A stretch of 64,000 bases of DNA from JAWKTV01 sp041398905 (GTDB taxonomy: Bacteria; Planctomycetota; Planctomycetia; Planctomycetales; Planctomycetaceae): assembly GCA_041398905.1 (NCBI GenBank), contig JAWKTV010000014.1, positions 1 through 64,000 of the forward strand, given 5' to 3'. The position numbers and the translations under genes are program-made. Positions 60,670 through 64,000 of this stretch are shown here, one piece after another (the first letter of the stretch is position 1; every line of letters starts with the position of its first letter). Below the pieces are notes generated by a model. It worked only from the letters and a program-made list of their open reading frames with translations. It had not been told where the DNA came from and searched no databases.

Positions 60670-63600
60670 CTACTCCTCACCCGTCGTCGCTGGCGCGCCA
60701 TTGACGGCACCCGCCGGCGGCGCCACTTGACTCGGGGACATCAGATACGCGATCAGATCGCGGACCTGTTCGTCGCTGAGGCGATCGAGTTGCCCTTCGG
60801 GCATCAGTGACAGGCTCGTTTCCCGCAGCTCGTCGATCGAGTCGACGTCGAGCACCAGCGTCTCGTCGGGCGTCTGCAGGGTGATGGTGCGGTCGGTGCG
60901 CGTCGGGATCACCCCATTAAGAACCCGGCCGTCGTCGAGCAGCACGATGTACATCTGATAGTTTTTCGAGATCGTCGCGCTCGGGTCGATGATGTTTTCG
61001 AGCAGGTAATGCAGGTTCGACCGCTGGCCGCCCGTCAGGTCCGGGGCTGTGGTCCCGCCTTCGCCGAACAGCTTGTGGCACTTCGCGCACGATTGCTGGA
61101 ACAGCACGCGGCCCGCGCCGCGATCAGCCTGTGCGAGGTCGGCGGCGGTCAGGCGCTGCTGCAACTCGGCGATGCGAGACTGCTTCGACTCCGCGAGCTG
61201 CGCCAGTTCAGGGAACAGTTCACGAATCCGCGTCGACAACCCATCGTCGCCGAAGCTCAGCATCTGCCGCAGTTGGAACGGCGGAACGGCGTCACGGGGA
61301 ATCTTCCCCGCCTGGATCGCGTCGAGAAGCAGCGGAGCCGATTCGGGACGCGACACAAGCGCGGTGATGGCCGCCTCGCGGGGGCCGAAGCGGTAGCGAC
61401 CAAAACGGGCGATGATCTGCTGGGGCGCGTCCTCGCCTCCAACGGCCGCGAGCCCGCGGATCGCTTCTTCGGCGAGATCACGGTTGTCGAGAAAGCCGAC
61501 AAGCAGCGGGGCGAGACCATCAACGCGAGCCTCCACCAATGATCGCACCGCCTGACGCCGCGACGGGATGTCGGCCCCGCCATCCTGAGCGATCTTGCGC
61601 AGTTCCTCGACCGCCCGTCCATCACCGAAGATGACCGAAAGTTCACGAGTCAGTCGCTGAATCTCCGCGTCGTCTGACTTCGCAAGCTGTGTCGCGGCCT
61701 CAGACCAGCCGGCCGGCGGCTTGGCTTTTCGCCAGCCGCGGACGGCCTCGTTCATTCCTTGCAGGAGGTCGCGTTTGCGAGAGGGAGTGACCTTGTCGTC
61801 CGCGGCGCTCAGGAGCGCGACCAGCAACTCGGGGCCGTGCGGGGCGGTCGCCAGCTCGTGCGTCAGCCGCCGCGCAATGAATCGAGCGAGCGCTGGCATC
61901 CTGGTTGATCCCGCGATGGTCACGGCCAGGTTCGGCTGCTCGACGACCACCGGCTCGATGCCGTACCAGGTCAGCAGCGGCTGTTGACGATCGTACGCAT
62001 CCGCCTCTTGAGCGGAGAGGGCGAGCGCGATCTGCAGCCGGCTGGACTTGGGAACTTTGCGCAACTGTGAAGCGACAGCCAATCGCACCAGTCCGGAAGG
62101 ATCGTTGCTGGCGGCGGAGTTAAGGGCCGTCAAATGCTCGGGCTGATGGAGGTCCCGCAGCAGGTACACCGCACCGGCCCGCACGTACTCGCTCTCACTC
62201 GTACGGATGAACTCCTGCAGTCGTGATGCCGGCAGGGCGTCGATGACATCCAGCGACCACAGGGCCCGCAAGGTCGTCACCGGCGACTCATTGGCGTCGA
62301 GCATCCACTTGAGGGCCGTCCGTGCGGTGGCGAGATCGTCACCGCGAACTTGCCGCTCGTGCAGCACCTGTCGCGCGGTGCGGGCGTACCATTCGCTCGG
62401 GTGCCGCTGCAGAGCGACGAGTTGCTCGACCGGCAAGTCGGCGACATCCTTCGCGGCGGTCGCCTGCGGAACCGTCCGCCACTTCTCGCGCCCCCTGGAC
62501 GCGTCGACCCCCGGTGCCTCTCGGGCATCGAACTGCCAGCCGGCCATGCCGTCCCAGGTCAGTTTGAAGATGCGGCCGCTGGTGCGATGCACGCCATCGT
62601 TCTCATGGCACTCGCCAATGTCCGACCAGTCGGCGAGGTAGATGCCTCCGTCTCGCGCGGCGATGATCTCGACGACGCGGAAGTACGGATCGTCGCTGAA
62701 CAGGAAGTCCGGCGCGTGTTTCGCGGTGTAGGAGCAGCCTTCGCGGACAAGCGTCTCGCGGTTGAGCCGGCGACCGTGCAGGTTGGCGGTCAGCAGCGAG
62801 CCGCGGTACTCAGCGGGCCACGTGGCGTCACAGTAGACGAGTCCACAGTGCGCGTGCCCGCCGCCCGCTTCGTCGGTTCCTTTCGAGATGCCGATCTTCC
62901 GTACGTCGCTCCAGACTTCGCCCGCCTGGAAATGCATGTGGTCCGCCGTCTGGTCGATGAGTTCGTAGGTATGCGGGTTGAAGTCGCTGCCGTACATCCG
63001 CCGCCAGTGGGCTCCCGGCACGACGTGCCAGAGGTGCCCGATGACGGTGTTGATCAGCCAGCATTCGCCGTGGGCATCCCAGTCCATCCCCCACGGGTTC
63101 GTCGTGCCGTGGGCGACCATCTCGAACTCGTGAGTGACCGGATGGAACCTCCAGACGCCACAGCTCACCAGCGTCCGTTCGGACTCCGCAGCTCCTGGAC
63201 GACCAACGACGGAAGTCGCCTGGATGCCGTGCCGCCCGTACAGCCAGCCGTCCGGCCCCCACTTGAGTCCGTTGACGATGTTGTGTCGGATCGAGTCGCC
63301 GTCGAAGCCGTCGAGCATCACGACGGGCTCGCCGTCGGGGATGTCATCGCCGTTGGCATCGGGTATGAACAAGAGGTGCGGGGCACACGTGACCCACACG
63401 CCGCCATGCCCGACCGCGACGCTTGTCAGTTTCTTGCCGGCATCCCAAAAGATCTTGCACACATCGTGCACACCATCCCCGTCGGTATCGTCGAGAATGA
63501 TGACGCGATCCGTGTAGCTGAGGTCATAGTTGAGCTTGGAGTCGGCGTAGGTGTAGTTCTCCGCGACCCATAACCTGCCCCGGGTGTCGGTGCAGATGTC

Positions 63601-63816
63601 GATCGGGTTCCGCACATCGGGATCGCCCGCGAACAGCGAGACATGAAAGCCCTCCGGCACCCGAATCGCCTTGAGCGCCTCGGCGTGAGAAAGCGGGGGG
63701 ACGGTCTCGGCCTGCGAATTGGCGTCTACCGGCAAGTCGTCCGCCACGGCAGTTTGGATCGCCAGCAGCGTCACGATCACGGTGGACAGTATTGGCGTGC
63801 ACAAAGCGTTACGCAT
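60670..63816 (-). CDS. PVC-type membrane-bound dehydrogenase with CxxCH haem motif
   Basis: 1048 residues. A signal peptide (about 1-25) leads to a beta-propeller dehydrogenase-like part (about 40-430): VPEGFHVSLFAGDPDVRNPIDIC, GRLWVAENYTYAD, RVIILDDTDGDGVHDVCKIF, GLKWGPDGWLYGRHG and the HCGLVYCDATWP block. HEAT-like helical repeats follow (about 480-890), including YVRAGAVYLLRDLHQPEHLTAL-type units. The end is a c-type cytochrome motif CAKCH (residues 910-914, SCAKCHKLFGEGG), then DLTGGQRSNLHYLLENIIDPSATISKNY. This combination is a hallmark of planctomycetes and relatives and is thought to transfer electrons from an unknown sugar or alcohol. The ATG at 63816 begins the signal peptide; an in-frame extension to 63894 is unsupported. 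No other cytochrome gene is beside it. Confidence 0.93.
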   Translation of the reverse strand: MRNALCTPILSTVIVTLLAIQTAVADDLPVDANSQAETVPPLSHAEALKAIRVPEGFHVSLFAGDPDVRNPIDICTDTRGRLWVAENYTYADSKLNYDLSYTDRVIILDDTDGDGVHDVCKIFWDAGKKLTSVAVGHGGVWVTCAPHLLFIPDANGDDIPDGEPVVMLDGFDGDSIRHNIVNGLKWGPDGWLYGRHGIQATSVVGRPGAAESERTLVSCGVWRFHPVTHEFEMVAHGTTNPWGMDWDAHGECWLINTVIGHLWHVVPGAHWRRMYGSDFNPHTYELIDQTADHMHFQAGEVWSDVRKIGISKGTDEAGGGHAHCGLVYCDATWPAEYRGSLLTANLHGRRLNRETLVREGCSYTAKHAPDFLFSDDPYFRVVEIIAARDGGIYLADWSDIGECHENDGVHRTSGRIFKLTWDGMAGWQFDAREAPGVDASRGREKWRTVPQATAAKDVADLPVEQLVALQRHPSEWYARTARQVLHERQVRGDDLATARTALKWMLDANESPVTTLRALWSLDVIDALPASRLQEFIRTSESEYVRAGAVYLLRDLHQPEHLTALNSAASNDPSGLVRLAVASQLRKVPKSSRLQIALALSAQEADAYDRQQPLLTWYGIEPVVVEQPNLAVTIAGSTRMPALARFIARRLTHELATAPHGPELLVALLSAADDKVTPSRKRDLLQGMNEAVRGWRKAKPPAGWSEAATQLAKSDDAEIQRLTRELSVIFGDGRAVEELRKIAQDGGADIPSRRQAVRSLVEARVDGLAPLLVGFLDNRDLAEEAIRGLAAVGGEDAPQQIIARFGRYRFGPREAAITALVSRPESAPLLLDAIQAGKIPRDAVPPFQLRQMLSFGDDGLSTRIRELFPELAQLAESKQSRIAELQQRLTAADLAQADRGAGRVLFQQSCAKCHKLFGEGGTTAPDLTGGQRSNLHYLLENIIDPSATISKNYQMYIVLLDDGRVLNGVIPTRTDRTITLQTPDETLVLDVDSIDELRETSLSLMPEGQLDRLSDEQVRDLIAYLMSPSQVAPPAGAVNGAPATTGEE

Positions 63817-64000
63817 GGCGGACTCTCGCGGGGCGCGGCGGACGCTGACTGGCAGCGCGATGAAACAGCGATTGGTATAGCCGCCACCGGACACAGGATC
63901 AATCGCGGCTGATTGGTTCGCAAGGCCGCGACGACGACCGGGGATGGAATGGCGAACGCGGGCGCGATCAGGAGCGCATGAATCGTGGAGGTGGTCGCTT

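Noticed and set aside
1..64000. CRISPR arrays, insertion sequences, phage genes, rRNA
   Set aside because: No regularly spaced direct repeats, transposase or integrase motifs, or rRNA-like stretches were found on reading.

Overview
The window comes from a GC-rich bacterial chromosome, most likely a planctomycete (Planctomycetota). Several families typical of that phylum occur together: two DUF1501 (sulfatase-like, Tat-type leader) proteins, a PVC-type protein with a C-terminal CxxCH haem motif, two formylglycine sulfatases, a tetrahydromethanopterin-linked formyltransferase (Ftr), a secreted WD40-PDZ-caspase protein, VCBS/FG-GAP and PQQ-propeller proteins, and start codons that are often GTG or TTG. 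I see no CRISPR array, insertion sequence, prophage or rRNA.

Layout. 1-6.5 kb, minus strand: an efflux adaptor, an SLC13-type permease with RCK_C domains, and two tandem pilin-like proteins, each behind a long hairpin-rich leader. 6.5-19 kb: a sulfatase, a GlcE-like flavoprotein, a TPR protein, rpsR (S18), a YggS-type PLP protein, a 3-hydroxyisobutyrate-dehydrogenase-like enzyme, ftr and a DUF1501 protein followed by a clear terminator. 18.8-23.6 kb: a decayed nucleotidyltransferase, a 36-residue membrane microprotein, a Dabb protein, a VCBS-repeat protein, a HAD phosphatase and tRNA-Gly(CCC). 23.6-37.1 kb: a PhyH dioxygenase and gamma-glutamyltransferase (overlapping), a sialidase-symporter pair, a SUMF1-like lipoprotein without the catalytic cysteines, a 2-hydroxyacid dehydrogenase, a Nif3/DUF983 pair, a membrane-tethered glutaredoxin, delta-1-pyrroline-5-carboxylate dehydrogenase and a KOW-type protein. 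37.1-45 kb: a 54-residue membrane protein, a second DUF1501 protein, a YhdT-like protein, transhydrogenase pntAB-pntB, purM and a hydrolase-PQQ-propeller fusion. 45.4-64 kb: a 1319-residue membrane-anchored Gln-rich coiled-coil protein with an HlyD-like adaptor, a sulfatase, a universal stress protein, a secreted protein plus WD40-PDZ-caspase plus TonB-like/terpene-cyclase-like cluster, a UPF0316 protein and the PVC haem protein.

How the genes fit together. Much of the content is cell-envelope or exported, with a polymer-degradation flavour: sulfatases, a sialidase next to an SSS symporter, and Tat-leader DUF1501 proteins. Housekeeping genes (rpsR, purM, pntB, P5C dehydrogenase, ftr, tRNA) are scattered singly. 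The best candidate for an undescribed system is the 53.4-59.7 kb cluster. A second candidate is the pilin-like pair with structured leaders at 3.8-6.3 kb.

Quality caution. At least eight otherwise conserved genes carry reading-frame breaks. Almost every break is explained by loss of one or two bases, usually in a G or C run. Two genes carry three losses that restore frame around a scrambled stretch. This looks more like residual assembly indels than biological decay, so broken frames are described here as single genes.
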